Source of the DNA: CAVTGO01 sp963734275
Lineage (GTDB): Bacteria > Actinomycetota > UBA4738 > HRBIN12
Direction of reading: 5' to 3'
DNA: 64,000 nucleotides
NCBI GenBank assembly: GCA_963734275.1
Contig: CAVTGO010000017.1
Span: 1 to 64,000, forward strand
The notes under the pieces were generated by a model. That model saw nothing but the letters and a program-made list of their open reading frames with translations. It had not been told where the DNA came from and made no database searches. Shown piece by piece: positions 18,107-26,838 of this stretch (the stretch's first letter is position 1; the number at the start of each line of letters is the position of its first letter). The translations under genes were made by a program, and so were the position numbers.

Positions 18107-18122
18107 TGTGAAAGGATTCACA
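18107..18122. promoter_or_regulatory. CRP/FNR-family palindromic operator (TGTGA-N6-TCACA)
   Basis: The half-sites TGTGA (18107-18111) and TCACA (18118-18122) match the CRP consensus perfectly, with six bases between; the outer bases extend the symmetry to TTGTGAA/TTCACAA. The centre lies roughly 95 bases upstream of the inferred atp transcription start, a spacing used by class I CRP activators. In Corynebacterium the CRP-like regulator GlxR binds upstream of the atp operon. The regulator itself is not in the window. Confidence 0.65.
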
Positions 18123-18125
18123 AAT

Positions 18126-18146
18126 CCCGCGGGCCCCCGCGCGGGG
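18126..18146 (-). terminator. GC-rich hairpin after the first polyamine operon
   Basis: On the minus strand a CCCGCG...CGCGGG stem followed by ATTTGT lies about 20 bases after the stop of the last operon gene. Alternative pairings of the CCCCGCGCGGGG block exist. The T-tract is weak, so termination may be partial. Confidence 0.4.
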
Positions 18147-18164
18147 ACAGGTCGCGGCTCCCTC

Positions 18165-19379
18165 TCATGCCTGGAAGACCGGCCGGAAGATCTGGTCCCA
18201 CACCGCGGCCTCCTCGTCGCTCGCGAGCTCGCGGTAGGCGTGGAGCTGGTCCCCGACGTCGTCGGTGAGGAACACGAGCGGGCTCTCGGCCACCGCCAGG
18301 AGGCGTTCGCGCTCCTCCTCGTCCTCGGCCTGCTCGGCGAGGCGGACGATCTCGGGCTGGGCCTCCGGGACGGGGGTGATGTAGTTCACGTACTGCGCGA
18401 TCTGCGCGGCCGTCTCCGGTTGGTACACGTAGTCCATGTACGTCATCGCGTCCGCCAGGTGGGCCGCTCCCTTCGGGATGCACATCGCGTCCGTCCACAG
18501 CAGCGCGCCCTCGTCGGGGACGCGGAACTCGACGCGCTCGGGCAGGTCCTTGAGGAGCTTGGCCGCGAAGATGTCCCCCGACCACGCCATCGTGATCGCC
18601 AGGTCCTCGCGCTTGAGGGCCGGGATGTAGTTCGACTGGTAGTAGCCGGACAACACGCCCGAGTCGCGCTGGTCTACGAGCAGGTCGGCGGCGGCCTCCC
18701 AGTCCGCCTCGGTGGACACCTCGGGCGCCACGCCGAGGGCCAGCAGGGCCAGGTTCGGCATGTCCACGATGTCGCCGAACATGCCAACCTGACCGCGGAA
18801 CTCGTCGCTGAACAGGTCCGCGAGGCTCGTGACCTCACGACCGGTCTTGTCGGGGTCGTACGCGATACCGGTGATCCCGGATTGCCAGGCCATCGTGAAG
18901 CGGTTCCGCGGATCGTACGGCGGGTCCTTCACGAACTCCCCCGCGTACCGATCGAAGTTCGGCCGCCGCTCCACGGGGAGTTCGACGAGGTAGCCGAGGT
19001 TCACCATCTTCGTCATCGTGATGCCGTTCGTGATCACGATGATGTCCCAGCCCGTCGGCTCGCCGGCCGCGAGGTAGGGCTCGATCTGCTGGAAGAAGAC
19101 GTCGGCGTCGGGGATCACCTCGCGGTAGTTGACCTGGATGCCGGTCTGCCGCGTGAAGGCCTCGAGCGACGGCCGGAACGCCGTCCCATCGGCCCGGCGC
19201 TCCTTGTCGATGTACAGGGGCCAGTTCGCGAAGTTCAAGATCCCGGCCGGCTCGGCGCCGAACGCGCCGCCCGGCTCCTCGGTGCCACAGGCGGCGAGCA
19301 GGCCGCCGATCCCGAGGGCGCCCGCCCCCACCCCCGCTCGCCGCAGGAACTCGCGGCGGCCGTAACGCCCGCCGGTCAT
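18165..19379 (-). CDS. spermidine/putrescine-type ABC binding lipoprotein, second binding protein of operon 1
   Basis: PotD-like periplasmic-type binding protein, 404 residues. The N-terminus has twin arginines (YGRREFLRRAG) and a lipobox LLAACG, so it should be exported by Tat and lipidated. The mature part contains NFANWPLYID, DIIVITNG and AMAWSGD segments typical of the family. ATG 19379 overlaps the permease stop (ATGA). It closes an operon ordered ATPase, binding protein, two permeases, binding protein. The exact ligand (polyamine or another cationic or small organic solute) is not readable. Confidence 0.9.
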   Translation of the reverse strand: MTGGRYGRREFLRRAGVGAGALGIGGLLAACGTEEPGGAFGAEPAGILNFANWPLYIDKERRADGTAFRPSLEAFTRQTGIQVNYREVIPDADVFFQQIEPYLAAGEPTGWDIIVITNGITMTKMVNLGYLVELPVERRPNFDRYAGEFVKDPPYDPRNRFTMAWQSGITGIAYDPDKTGREVTSLADLFSDEFRGQVGMFGDIVDMPNLALLALGVAPEVSTEADWEAAADLLVDQRDSGVLSGYYQSNYIPALKREDLAITMAWSGDIFAAKLLKDLPERVEFRVPDEGALLWTDAMCIPKGAAHLADAMTYMDYVYQPETAAQIAQYVNYITPVPEAQPEIVRLAEQAEDEEERERLLAVAESPLVFLTDDVGDQLHAYRELASDEEAAVWDQIFRPVFQA

Positions 19380-20242
19380 GTGCGGGCGCGACGGCGCTGA
19401 ACGACCACGTTGACGACCGCGGCGAGGATCCCCGCGGAGAACAGCAGCGTCCCCATCACGTTCACCTGCGGCGGCAGCCCGATCCGCGTGGCGCCGAACA
19501 CCCAGACGGGGAAGGTCAGCGTGGACCCTGACACGAAGTTCGTGATCACGAAGTCGTCCAGCGACAGCACGAACGCGAGCAGGAAGCCGGACAGGATCGC
19601 GGGCGCGATCAGCGGGAGCGTCACCTTGAAGAACGCGGTGACGGGGCTCGCGAACAGGTCCTGCGCGGCGTCCTCGAGCGAGCGGTCCAGACCCTGGACC
19701 CGCGCCCGGACCGTCACGGCGACGAACGGGATGCTGAACCCGATATGGGACAGCAGGATCGTGGTGAAACCGATCGGGAGGGCCTGGGTCTGCACGAACA
19801 GCGAGAGCAGCGAGGAGCCGAGGACGATCTCGGGCACGGCGATCGCGATGAAGATGATGAAGTTCGAGGGGATCTTGCCGCGGAACCGGTACCGACCGAG
19901 CGCGAGCCCCAGCAGCGTCCCGATCCCCGTCGCGACGGCCGCGCTGACCGGCGCGATCTTCAGCGAGTTCGACAGGGCCTCGCTCAGCCCGGGGATGTCG
20001 AACATGTTTCGCCACCATTCCAGGGTGAAGCCCCAGAACCTCGGCGTCTGCCGCACGGGCTCGGTGGGCACCGCGTTGAAGCTGTAGAGGATCATCACGA
20101 AGATCGGCAGGGCGAGGTACAGGATCATCAGCCACGTGAAGCCGGGCAGGATGAACCGCGTCCAGCGTTTCGCCGGCCGGCGCAGCGGCGCCTCCGACTT
20201 CGCGGGCCTCGCCGGCGCCGAAGGGGTCGAGACGGCGCTCAT
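19376..20242 (-). CDS. ABC transporter permease, PotC type
   Basis: 288 residues with six transmembrane helices. The EAA-loop motif that docks with the ATPase is visible as EDAAQDLFASPVTAFFKVTLP near residue 190. The start ATG 20242 overlaps the stop of the PotB-type permease, and the stop overlaps the next binding-protein start. It forms the membrane heterodimer with the preceding gene product. Confidence 0.93.
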   Translation of the reverse strand: MSAVSTPSAPARPAKSEAPLRRPAKRWTRFILPGFTWLMILYLALPIFVMILYSFNAVPTEPVRQTPRFWGFTLEWWRNMFDIPGLSEALSNSLKIAPVSAAVATGIGTLLGLALGRYRFRGKIPSNFIIFIAIAVPEIVLGSSLLSLFVQTQALPIGFTTILLSHIGFSIPFVAVTVRARVQGLDRSLEDAAQDLFASPVTAFFKVTLPLIAPAILSGFLLAFVLSLDDFVITNFVSGSTLTFPVWVFGATRIGLPPQVNVMGTLLFSAGILAAVVNVVVQRRRART

Positions 20243-21162
20243 CCTCCCGTCGCCCCCGCGGCCAGCGCCGAGTCCTCGGTCCCCAGGATCTTCGCGTACA
20301 CCGTGGCCAGGATCAGCATCGCGAGCATCAGCATCACGGAGAGCGCGGCCGCCTCCGGGTAGTTCAGCTCGGTCAGGAACTTCGTCTGGATGATGTTGCC
20401 GATCATCGTGGTGCCGGTGCCTCCGAGGATCGCCGAGTTCACGTAGTCGCCGGTGGCCGGCACGAACGTGAGCAGGAACGCCGCGAACACGCCGGGCAGC
20501 GACAGCGGCCACACGACGTGCCGGAACGCCTCCCAGCGGCTGGAGTACAGGTCCTTGGCCGCCTCGACCAGCCGCGGGTCGATCCGCTCGAGCGCCACGT
20601 ACAGCGGCAGCGCCGTGAACGGCAGGTAGCTGTAGGTCATCCCCGCCACGACCGCGAACGGGGTGGCCAGGACGTCGAAGTTGTCCGACAGGAGCCCGAT
20701 GTCCTTCAGCGGCCCGAAGACCAGCCCGTTGGCGCCGAGGAGGAACTTCCACTGGATCGTTCGGATCACGTAGGAGACGAAGAACGGCAGCAGGATCAGC
20801 AACAGGAGCGAGGACTTCCATCGCCCGCCGTAGAACGCGATCCAGTACGTCATCGGGTAGGCGAGCAGCAGCGCCGCGGCCGTGGTCAGCCCGGCGAAGA
20901 CGACCGAGCGGAGGAACTGTTCCTGGTACTCGGTGACCTGCTCCGTGTAATTGGCGAAGTCCCAGGTGAACGCGAAGTCGCCCGAGAACGCCCCGCCCGA
21001 CTGCAGCGACGTGTAGACGAGGAGGAGCAGGGGCAGGATCAGGAAGACCGCGAGGTACAGCCCCCCGGGAGCCAGGAGGTAGTACGGCACGAGCCGCCTT
21101 CGTCGGCCCTGCCTTCGTCCCCCCGGCGCCGCCTCCCCGACGCTCGCTCCCTCCGCCGCCAT
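20239..21162 (-). CDS. ABC transporter permease, PotB type
   Basis: 307 residues. A basic N-terminus (GRRQGRRRRLVPY) leads into six transmembrane helices; the EAA loop is VEAAKDLYSSRWEAFRHVVWP. Partner of the PotC-type permease in the following gene. ATG 21162 is 19 bases after the binding-protein stop; the short gap can form an imperfect CCGAG/CTCGG hairpin. Confidence 0.93.
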   Translation of the reverse strand: MAAEGASVGEAAPGGRRQGRRRRLVPYYLLAPGGLYLAVFLILPLLLLVYTSLQSGGAFSGDFAFTWDFANYTEQVTEYQEQFLRSVVFAGLTTAAALLLAYPMTYWIAFYGGRWKSSLLLLILLPFFVSYVIRTIQWKFLLGANGLVFGPLKDIGLLSDNFDVLATPFAVVAGMTYSYLPFTALPLYVALERIDPRLVEAAKDLYSSRWEAFRHVVWPLSLPGVFAAFLLTFVPATGDYVNSAILGGTGTTMIGNIIQTKFLTELNYPEAAALSVMLMLAMLILATVYAKILGTEDSALAAGATGG

Positions 21163-21181
21163 CCGAGGCCGCCGGTCTCGG

Positions 21182-22471
21182 TCAGCCCTGCGAGATGGGC
21201 AGGAAGATGTTGTCGTACTCCTCGGCAGCCTCGTCCGTCGTGATATTGGTGCCGAACTTCGTTCGGGACAGCAGGGAGTCGCTCGGGAAGGCGTACTCGT
21301 TCTCCGCCGTCAGGTAGAGCTTCGCGGCGTAGCCCTTGTACCCGTCCTCGACGGCCGCGTCGGCGTCGGCCACGATCCGCTCCTGGACGCCCAGCGCGGG
21401 CGATAGGTATAGCACCCACTCGGTGATCATCGTCGCGATCTTCGGCTTGTAGACGAAGTTCATGAGCTGCATCGCGCCGGGTGCGTTCGGCGCGCCGACG
21501 GGGACCAGCATGTTGTCCTGCCAAAGCACGCCGCCGGTCTCCGGGACCACGAACTCGAAGTCCGAGTAGCCGGCCCAGAGCTTGTAGTAGAGGACGTCGC
21601 CCGACCAGGCCATGCTCACGGTCGTGTTGCCCGCGACGAAATCGTCGATGTAGCCCTGGTCGTAGTACTGGCGCACGGTCCCCGAGTCCTTCTGCATCTG
21701 GAGCCAGGCGGCCGCCTCCCGCCATTCCTCGGGTCCCGAGCTCTCCGGCTCGATCCCGAGGTTGATCATCACGAAGTCCGGCATGTCGGAGGTCAGCATG
21801 CCCACGCTGTCCCGGCCGACCTTGTCCGGATCGGCCAGGTCGTCCAACTTCGTGATGTCGCCATTCACCTTCGTGGTGTCCCAGGCGATGCCGGTGAACC
21901 CGCCCTGCCAGGGCATCGAGTACGTGTTGTCGGGGTCGTACGACGGGTCCTTGGCGAACGGGGTGGCGTTCTCGTCGAAGTCCGGACGCTGGTCCGCCGG
22001 CAGCTGGTAGACCCAGTTGTTGCCGGTGAGCACGTTGAACTGGCGTCCGTTCGTGATGACGATGATGTCCCAGTCGTCCTGCGTGCCGGCCTGCAGCTCG
22101 GGACGCAGCTTGCCGAAGAACTCCTCGTTGGACTGGATGATCGCCTGGTAGTTGACGGCGATCCCCGTCTCGTCCTCGAACTCCTTCAGCGAGGGGTGGA
22201 AGACCTCGCCGTCCTTGTTCTTCGACTGGTCGATGTACAGCGGCCAGTTGGCGAACTCGATCGTGCTCCCCGCCTCGCCGCTGAATATGGTGGAGGGATC
22301 GGGCGCTTCGTCGCCGTTGCCGCCACCCCCGCAGGCCGCGAGGAACGACGCGAGGCTCGCGCCCGCGACGCCCATCCCCGCACCCTTCAGGACGCTGCGC
22401 CGCGTGAGCCGGTTGCCCATCGCCCGTTGCAGCGTCTGATCGACCATGGACCGGTCGTCGCGCTCGCTCAT
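21182..22471 (-). CDS. spermidine/putrescine-type ABC binding lipoprotein, first binding protein of operon 1
   Basis: 429 residues. The N-terminus has NRLTRRSVLKGAG followed by the lipobox FLAACGGG, indicating a Tat-exported lipoprotein. The mature domain shares EFANWPLYID and WDIIVITNG with the second binding protein of the same operon. ATG 22471 has GGAGG upstream and overlaps the ATPase stop (ATGA). Two related binding proteins in one operon suggest two ligands or two affinities for one transporter. Confidence 0.92.
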   Translation of the reverse strand: MSERDDRSMVDQTLQRAMGNRLTRRSVLKGAGMGVAGASLASFLAACGGGGNGDEAPDPSTIFSGEAGSTIEFANWPLYIDQSKNKDGEVFHPSLKEFEDETGIAVNYQAIIQSNEEFFGKLRPELQAGTQDDWDIIVITNGRQFNVLTGNNWVYQLPADQRPDFDENATPFAKDPSYDPDNTYSMPWQGGFTGIAWDTTKVNGDITKLDDLADPDKVGRDSVGMLTSDMPDFVMINLGIEPESSGPEEWREAAAWLQMQKDSGTVRQYYDQGYIDDFVAGNTTVSMAWSGDVLYYKLWAGYSDFEFVVPETGGVLWQDNMLVPVGAPNAPGAMQLMNFVYKPKIATMITEWVLYLSPALGVQERIVADADAAVEDGYKGYAAKLYLTAENEYAFPSDSLLSRTKFGTNITTDEAAEEYDNIFLPISQG

Positions 22472-23595
22472 AGCTGTTCCTCCTCCATGATCAGGTCCTC
22501 CTGGGGGAGCACCGCGAACGTGTGCTCCCACGGCCAGGAAAGCCGGACCCGCTCGCCGGGCCGCGGCACAGGTTTCGAGCCGAAGTTCTGGACCCAGACG
22601 GTGAGCTCCGCACCGCCGGGACCCTCGACCTTGTACTGATGGCTCACACCGATATAGGTGGCCATCCGTAGGAGCCCACTGACGCCGTTCCATCCGGACG
22701 CGGGCTCCGAACCGTTCTCGGGCTCGATCGTGATCTTCTCCGGCCGGACGCCGACCTTCACCTCGGACCCGGGCCGGAACGGCGCGCGATCGGACGGGAC
22801 GTTCACCACGTCACCGCCCGTGAGCAGCACCGTCGAGGTGCCGTTCGACGGATCCTTCATCTCCCCCGCCAGCAGGTTCGAGGCCCCGAGGAAGCCGGCC
22901 ACGAACTCGGTCTGGGGGCTCTCGTACACATCCTCGGGCGGGCCGATCTGCTCGATCTTCCCGTGCCGCATGACGGCCAGACGGTTGGACATCGTCATGG
23001 CCTCCTCCTGGTCGTGCGTCACGTAGATGAACGTGATGCCGACCTCCTGCTGGATGCGCTTGAGCTCGAGCTGCATCTGTTTGCGGAGCTTCAGGTCGAG
23101 CGCACCCAGCGGCTCGTCGAGCAGGAGGACCTTCGGGTGGTTCACGAGCGCGCGGGCCAGGGCGACCCGCTGCTGCTGCCCACCGGACATCTGCGACGGC
23201 TTGCGCTTCTCGAAGCCGACAAGATCGACGAGACGGAGCGTCTCCTCGACCCGGGTCGTGATCTCGCCCGATGGCACGCTCCGCCGGCGGAGGCCGAACG
23301 CGACGTTCTCGAAGACGTTGAGGTGCGGGAAGAGCGCGTACGACTGGAAGACCGTGTTCACGTCGCGCTTGTACGGGGGGAGGTCGGTCACGTCGCGGCC
23401 GCCGAGGTACACCGTACCGCGCGTGGGCTCCTCGAACCCGCCGATCATCCGCAGGGTGGTCGTCTTGCCGCAGCCGGAGGGCCCGAGCATGCTGAAGAAC
23501 TCACCGACCGCGATGTCCAGGGACAGGTCGTCGACCGCGACCATCTCGCCGAAGTCCTTGGTGACGCGCTCCAGTCGGACATCGACCTCCGGCAC
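22468..23595 (-). CDS. potA: polyamine-type ABC transporter ATPase, PotA
   Basis: 375 residues. Walker A GPSGCGKTTT near residue 40, Q-loop VFQSYALFPHL, signature MSGGQQQR, Walker B VLLLDEPLGALD and the H-loop THDQ are all intact. A C-terminal TOBE-like regulatory domain (GVRPEKITIEP) is typical of PotA. GTG 23595 is preferred over an in-frame TTG at 23631 because a likely -10 box lies immediately before the TTG and a purine-rich AGGGGGCAGG precedes the GTG. Confidence 0.94.
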   Translation of the reverse strand: MPEVDVRLERVTKDFGEMVAVDDLSLDIAVGEFFSMLGPSGCGKTTTLRMIGGFEEPTRGTVYLGGRDVTDLPPYKRDVNTVFQSYALFPHLNVFENVAFGLRRRSVPSGEITTRVEETLRLVDLVGFEKRKPSQMSGGQQQRVALARALVNHPKVLLLDEPLGALDLKLRKQMQLELKRIQQEVGITFIYVTHDQEEAMTMSNRLAVMRHGKIEQIGPPEDVYESPQTEFVAGFLGASNLLAGEMKDPSNGTSTVLLTGGDVVNVPSDRAPFRPGSEVKVGVRPEKITIEPENGSEPASGWNGVSGLLRMATYIGVSHQYKVEGPGGAELTVWVQNFGSKPVPRPGERVRLSWPWEHTFAVLPQEDLIMEEEQL

Positions 23596-23636
23596 CCTGC
23601 CCCCTTGTCCCGCGTGCTGAACGGCGTTCAAGGCCG

Positions 23637-23642
23637 ATTATG
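23637..23642 (-). promoter_or_regulatory. candidate -10 box of the first polyamine operon
   Basis: CATAAT on the minus strand, five of six matches to the consensus, 41 bases before the preferred potA start. No convincing -35 is seen. If used, transcription would start about at the TTG 23631 codon, which supports the downstream GTG start. Confidence 0.35.
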
Positions 23643-23780
23643 CCCCAGGACCGCCGCGATCATCACCCCGATCCCCCGCAGGCTGCGTCGCACGGGTGGG
23701 ACGAGGATCCTCCCCCAACTTGTACGGCCTGGACAAGGCTCGGGGATGAGCCGGGAACGCTCCACCCTGGACCATCGACC

Positions 23781-23798
23781 GATGCGCCGGAGCGCATC
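23781..23798 (-). terminator. hairpin just after the wecA stop
   Basis: A perfect 7-bp inverted repeat, GATGCGC/GCGCATC with a four-base loop, begins three bases after the wecA stop codon. There is no T-tract, so it may stabilise the 3' end or act with Rho. Confidence 0.4.
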
Positions 23799-23801
23799 TC
23801 C

Positions 23802-25067
23802 TCAGACGTGATCCGCGGGGCGTGGTTCCGGTGGCCCATCGCGATCGCCCCGGGCGGCGGGCGCGCGTCCAGGGGCTCGGCGTCGAGCGGGGCGTCCCGC
23901 CCGGTGCGCCCCGCCCGAACGGGGCGAGGCCGTCGGCACCGGCGCACTCCCGTTGCCGTCGGACGCTTCCCGGTCGCTCCCGTGCGGGGTCCGGTCGCGG
24001 ATCAGCCGAGGCAGGACGGTCGCGATGAAGACGGCGACGGTCACGATCGCCGCCACGAGCACCCGCCCGTCCACGAACGCGACCGCCAGGGCGCAGAGGG
24101 AGATCAGCGCGCTCCACAGGTACATCAGCAGGACGGCCTGGCGGTGCGAGTGGCCGATGTCCATCAGCCGGTGGTGGATGTGCTCCTTGTCGGCGTGGGC
24201 GATGCCGATCTTCCTGCGCATCCGGCGTCTGATGGCGAGCACGACGTCGAGCAGGGGCACCGCCAGGACGAGCAGCGGGACCGCCACCGGGATCGCGATC
24301 ACGGCCAGGTCGCCGCCGCTCGGACCCTCGAGCTGGCGTCCCACACCGGACACCGTGGCGATCGCCATCATCGTGCCCAGGAGCAGCGCGCCCGAATCGC
24401 CCATGAAGATCTTCGCCGGGTGGAAGTTCCACGGCAGGAACCCGAGCGCCGAGCCGGCGACGACGGCGGACAGGAGGGCGGCGGTCGAGGCGTCGATGGC
24501 CCCGTCGGGGCCCCGGAACATGTAGGCGAAGAATGCGATCGCCGCGATGGCCACCATCCCGGCCGCCAGTCCGTCGAGCCCGTCGATCAGATTCACGGCG
24601 TTCATGAGGGCCACGATCCACAGGACCGTGATCGGGACGGCGAGATCCGGCGACAGGGAGAGCACGCCCTGGCCCGGGAAGGGGAAGAACAGGAGCTGGA
24701 CCCCGATCAGGACCAGCACGCCCGCGACGAGGACCTGACCCGCCAGCTTCCCGATCGCCGACACGCCACGCGTGTCGTCGACGACGCCGAGCAGCACGAC
24801 CGCCGTCGCCCCGACGACGGCAGCATCCAGGTCAGACGAGCTCTCGTACAGCCCGGATAGGAACGGGAGGACGCGACCCACGAGCAGGCCGGCGAGCACC
24901 CCCAGGTAGATCGCGAGGCCGCCGACCGTGGGTGTCGGCTTCGGGTGCACCTTGCGGTCCGAGGGTCGGTCGATCCAGCCGAGATGGAGCGACAGCCACC
25001 GAACGAGCGGCGTGGCCAGGAAGGTCGCCACGGCAGCGGCCGCGAAGATGGCGAGGTAGGAAAGCAC
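23802..25067 (-). CDS. wecA: undecaprenyl-phosphate N-acetylglucosaminyl 1-phosphate transferase (WecA/TagO family)
   Basis: Polytopic membrane enzyme that transfers a sugar-1-phosphate from UDP-HexNAc to undecaprenyl phosphate, starting a cell-surface glycan. 421 residues and about eleven transmembrane helices. The catalytic motifs are present in order: GVVDD near residue 95, NLIDGLDGL near residue 162, FMGDSG near residue 220 and the HIHHRL His motif near residue 295. The last 70 residues are a basic, Pro/Arg-rich cytoplasmic tail. The start is GTG 25067. In actinomycetes this gene commonly lies between glyA and the atp operon, as here. Confidence 0.93.
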   Translation of the reverse strand: MLSYLAIFAAAAVATFLATPLVRWLSLHLGWIDRPSDRKVHPKPTPTVGGLAIYLGVLAGLLVGRVLPFLSGLYESSSDLDAAVVGATAVVLLGVVDDTRGVSAIGKLAGQVLVAGVLVLIGVQLLFFPFPGQGVLSLSPDLAVPITVLWIVALMNAVNLIDGLDGLAAGMVAIAAIAFFAYMFRGPDGAIDASTAALLSAVVAGSALGFLPWNFHPAKIFMGDSGALLLGTMMAIATVSGVGRQLEGPSGGDLAVIAIPVAVPLLVLAVPLLDVVLAIRRRMRRKIGIAHADKEHIHHRLMDIGHSHRQAVLLMYLWSALISLCALAVAFVDGRVLVAAIVTVAVFIATVLPRLIRDRTPHGSDREASDGNGSAPVPTASPRSGGAHRAGRPARRRAPGRAPAARGDRDGPPEPRPADHV

Positions 25068-25098
25068 AGGCTCTCGCGGCGATGCTACCGGACGGCGC

Positions 25099-26391
25099 TC
25101 AGCCCGGGTACGCGGGGAACCGCCCTACGAGCTCGGCGACGCGCGACCGGCACCTGTCCTTTACCTCTCCGTCGACCGGAGCACGCAGGGCATCGCCCAC
25201 GATGCTGGCGACCTCCTTCATCTCGGGCTCGTCCATCCCTAGGGTCGCCGGACCCGGCGTCCCCACGCGGATGCCCGACGGGTTGAGCGGCGGCATCGGG
25301 TCGAACGGGATCCCGTTCTTGTTGATCGCCACGCCGATCTCGTCGCAGACGGCCTCGGCCTCCTTGCCGCTCACGCCGAGCGGCCGCAGGTCGCACAGCA
25401 CGAGGTGGGAGTCCGTTCCACCCGACACGATCCGCACGCCCTCGTCCGCGAGGCCCTGAGCCAGGGACCGCGCGGTCCGCACGACGCGGGCCGCGTAGTC
25501 GGCGAAGTCCGGGCCCATCGCTTCCTTCAGGCAGACGGCCTTCGCGGCGATCACGTGCTCCAGCGGCCCGCCCTGCATCATGGGGAACACCGCCTTGTCG
25601 ATCGCCTTCGCATGCTCCTCGCGGCACAGGATGATCGCCCCGCGGGGCCCTCGGAGCGTCTTGTGCGTGGTGAAGGTCACGACGTCGGCGAACGGCACGG
25701 GGCTCGGGTATGCGCCCCCGGCGCACAGGCCGATGAAGTGCGAGGCGTCCACCCACAGGATCGCGCCGACCTCGTCGGCGATCCCCCGGAACGCCTCCCA
25801 GTCGATCGCCCGGGGGTACGCCGTGTAGCCCGCAAGGACGACCTTCGGGCGGTGCTCCTTCGCGAGGGCGCGGATCCGGTCGTAGTCGAGCTGCTCGGTC
25901 TCGCGATCGACCTCGTAGCCGATGAAGTCGAACCACATGCCCGACACGTTCACGGGCGACCCGTGCGTCAGATGACCGCCGTGCGCCAGCACGAGCCCGA
26001 GCACCTTGTCGTCCGACCGCGGCTCGAGGAAGGCCCCGAACACGGCCATGTTCGCCTGCGCCCCGGCGTGCGGCTGCACGTTCGCGTGGTCGGCGCCGAA
26101 CAGCTCCTTCGCCCGCTCGATCGCCAGGGTCTCGGTGACGTCCACGAACTGGCATCCGCCGTAGTAGCGGCGCCCCGGGTAGCCCTCGGCGTACTTGTTG
26201 TTCATCGTCGAGGCGAGCGCCGCGAGCACCGCCGGGCTCGCGTAGTTCTCCGAGGCGATGAGCCGCAGCGTGGAGCGCTCGCGGTCCAGCTCGCCGGCGA
26301 TCGCGTCGGCGACCTCCGGGTCGGTGGCCTGCAGCGCGTCCCAGTCGGCGACGAAGTCCTTGGGTCCTGACCGATCGTCCTTCCCGGGCAT
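25099..26391 (-). CDS. glyA: serine hydroxymethyltransferase
   Basis: PLP enzyme interconverting serine and glycine with tetrahydrofolate, 430 residues. N-terminal SENYASPAV, AEGYPGRRYYGG and the PLP-lysine motif TTHKTLRGPRG (near residue 240) are intact. The substrate loop reads VDASHFIGL where most homologues have an Ala-His pair with Met/Ala before it, a mild deviation. ATG 26391 overlaps the rpiB stop by one base (TGATG), which selects this start over upstream in-frame codons. Confidence 0.97.
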   Translation of the reverse strand: MPGKDDRSGPKDFVADWDALQATDPEVADAIAGELDRERSTLRLIASENYASPAVLAALASTMNNKYAEGYPGRRYYGGCQFVDVTETLAIERAKELFGADHANVQPHAGAQANMAVFGAFLEPRSDDKVLGLVLAHGGHLTHGSPVNVSGMWFDFIGYEVDRETEQLDYDRIRALAKEHRPKVVLAGYTAYPRAIDWEAFRGIADEVGAILWVDASHFIGLCAGGAYPSPVPFADVVTFTTHKTLRGPRGAIILCREEHAKAIDKAVFPMMQGGPLEHVIAAKAVCLKEAMGPDFADYAARVVRTARSLAQGLADEGVRIVSGGTDSHLVLCDLRPLGVSGKEAEAVCDEIGVAINKNGIPFDPMPPLNPSGIRVGTPGPATLGMDEPEMKEVASIVGDALRAPVDGEVKDRCRSRVAELVGRFPAYPG

Positions 26392-26837
26392 CAGCGTTCT
26401 CCTCGTTCGATCTCGGCGACCTGCTTCAGTCGTACCTCGTGGCGTCCGCCGTCGAACGGCGTGGCAAGCCACAGCGTCACGATCTCCTTCGCGAGCTCAT
26501 TCGCGACGATCCGCCCGCCGATCGCCAGGACGTTCGCGTCGTTATGCCGACGCGACAGCTCGGCGAGATGGAGGTCGTTGCAGAGCGCCGCCCGCACGCC
26601 GTGCACCTTGTTCGCCGCGAGCTGCTCTCCCTGTCCCGAACCTCCCAGCACGATCCCACGGTCGGCCGTCCCGTCGACGACGGCGCGCCCGGCGGCGGCG
26701 CAGAAGTCCGGGTAGTCCACCATCTCCTCGGAGTCCGTGCCCAAGTCGACGACCTCGTGCCCGCTCTCGGAGAGGAACGCCTTGAGCGTCTCCTTCAACG
26801 GATACCCCGCGTGGTCGCAGCCCATCGCGATGCGCAC
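26391..26837 (-). CDS. rpiB: ribose-5-phosphate isomerase B
   Basis: 148 residues, the RpiB/LacAB fold. GCDHAGYPLK at the N-terminus and GGSGQGEQLAANK near residue 67 are the signature; RRHNDANVLAIGGR supplies the phosphate-binding and catalytic environment. Interconverts ribose 5-phosphate and ribulose 5-phosphate in the pentose phosphate pathway, for which a transaldolase and transketolase are also in the window. GTG 26837 is the start, directly after the phosphatase stop. Confidence 0.95.
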   Translation of the reverse strand: MRIAMGCDHAGYPLKETLKAFLSESGHEVVDLGTDSEEMVDYPDFCAAAGRAVVDGTADRGIVLGGSGQGEQLAANKVHGVRAALCNDLHLAELSRRHNDANVLAIGGRIVANELAKEIVTLWLATPFDGGRHEVRLKQVAEIERGER

Positions 26838-26838
26838 G

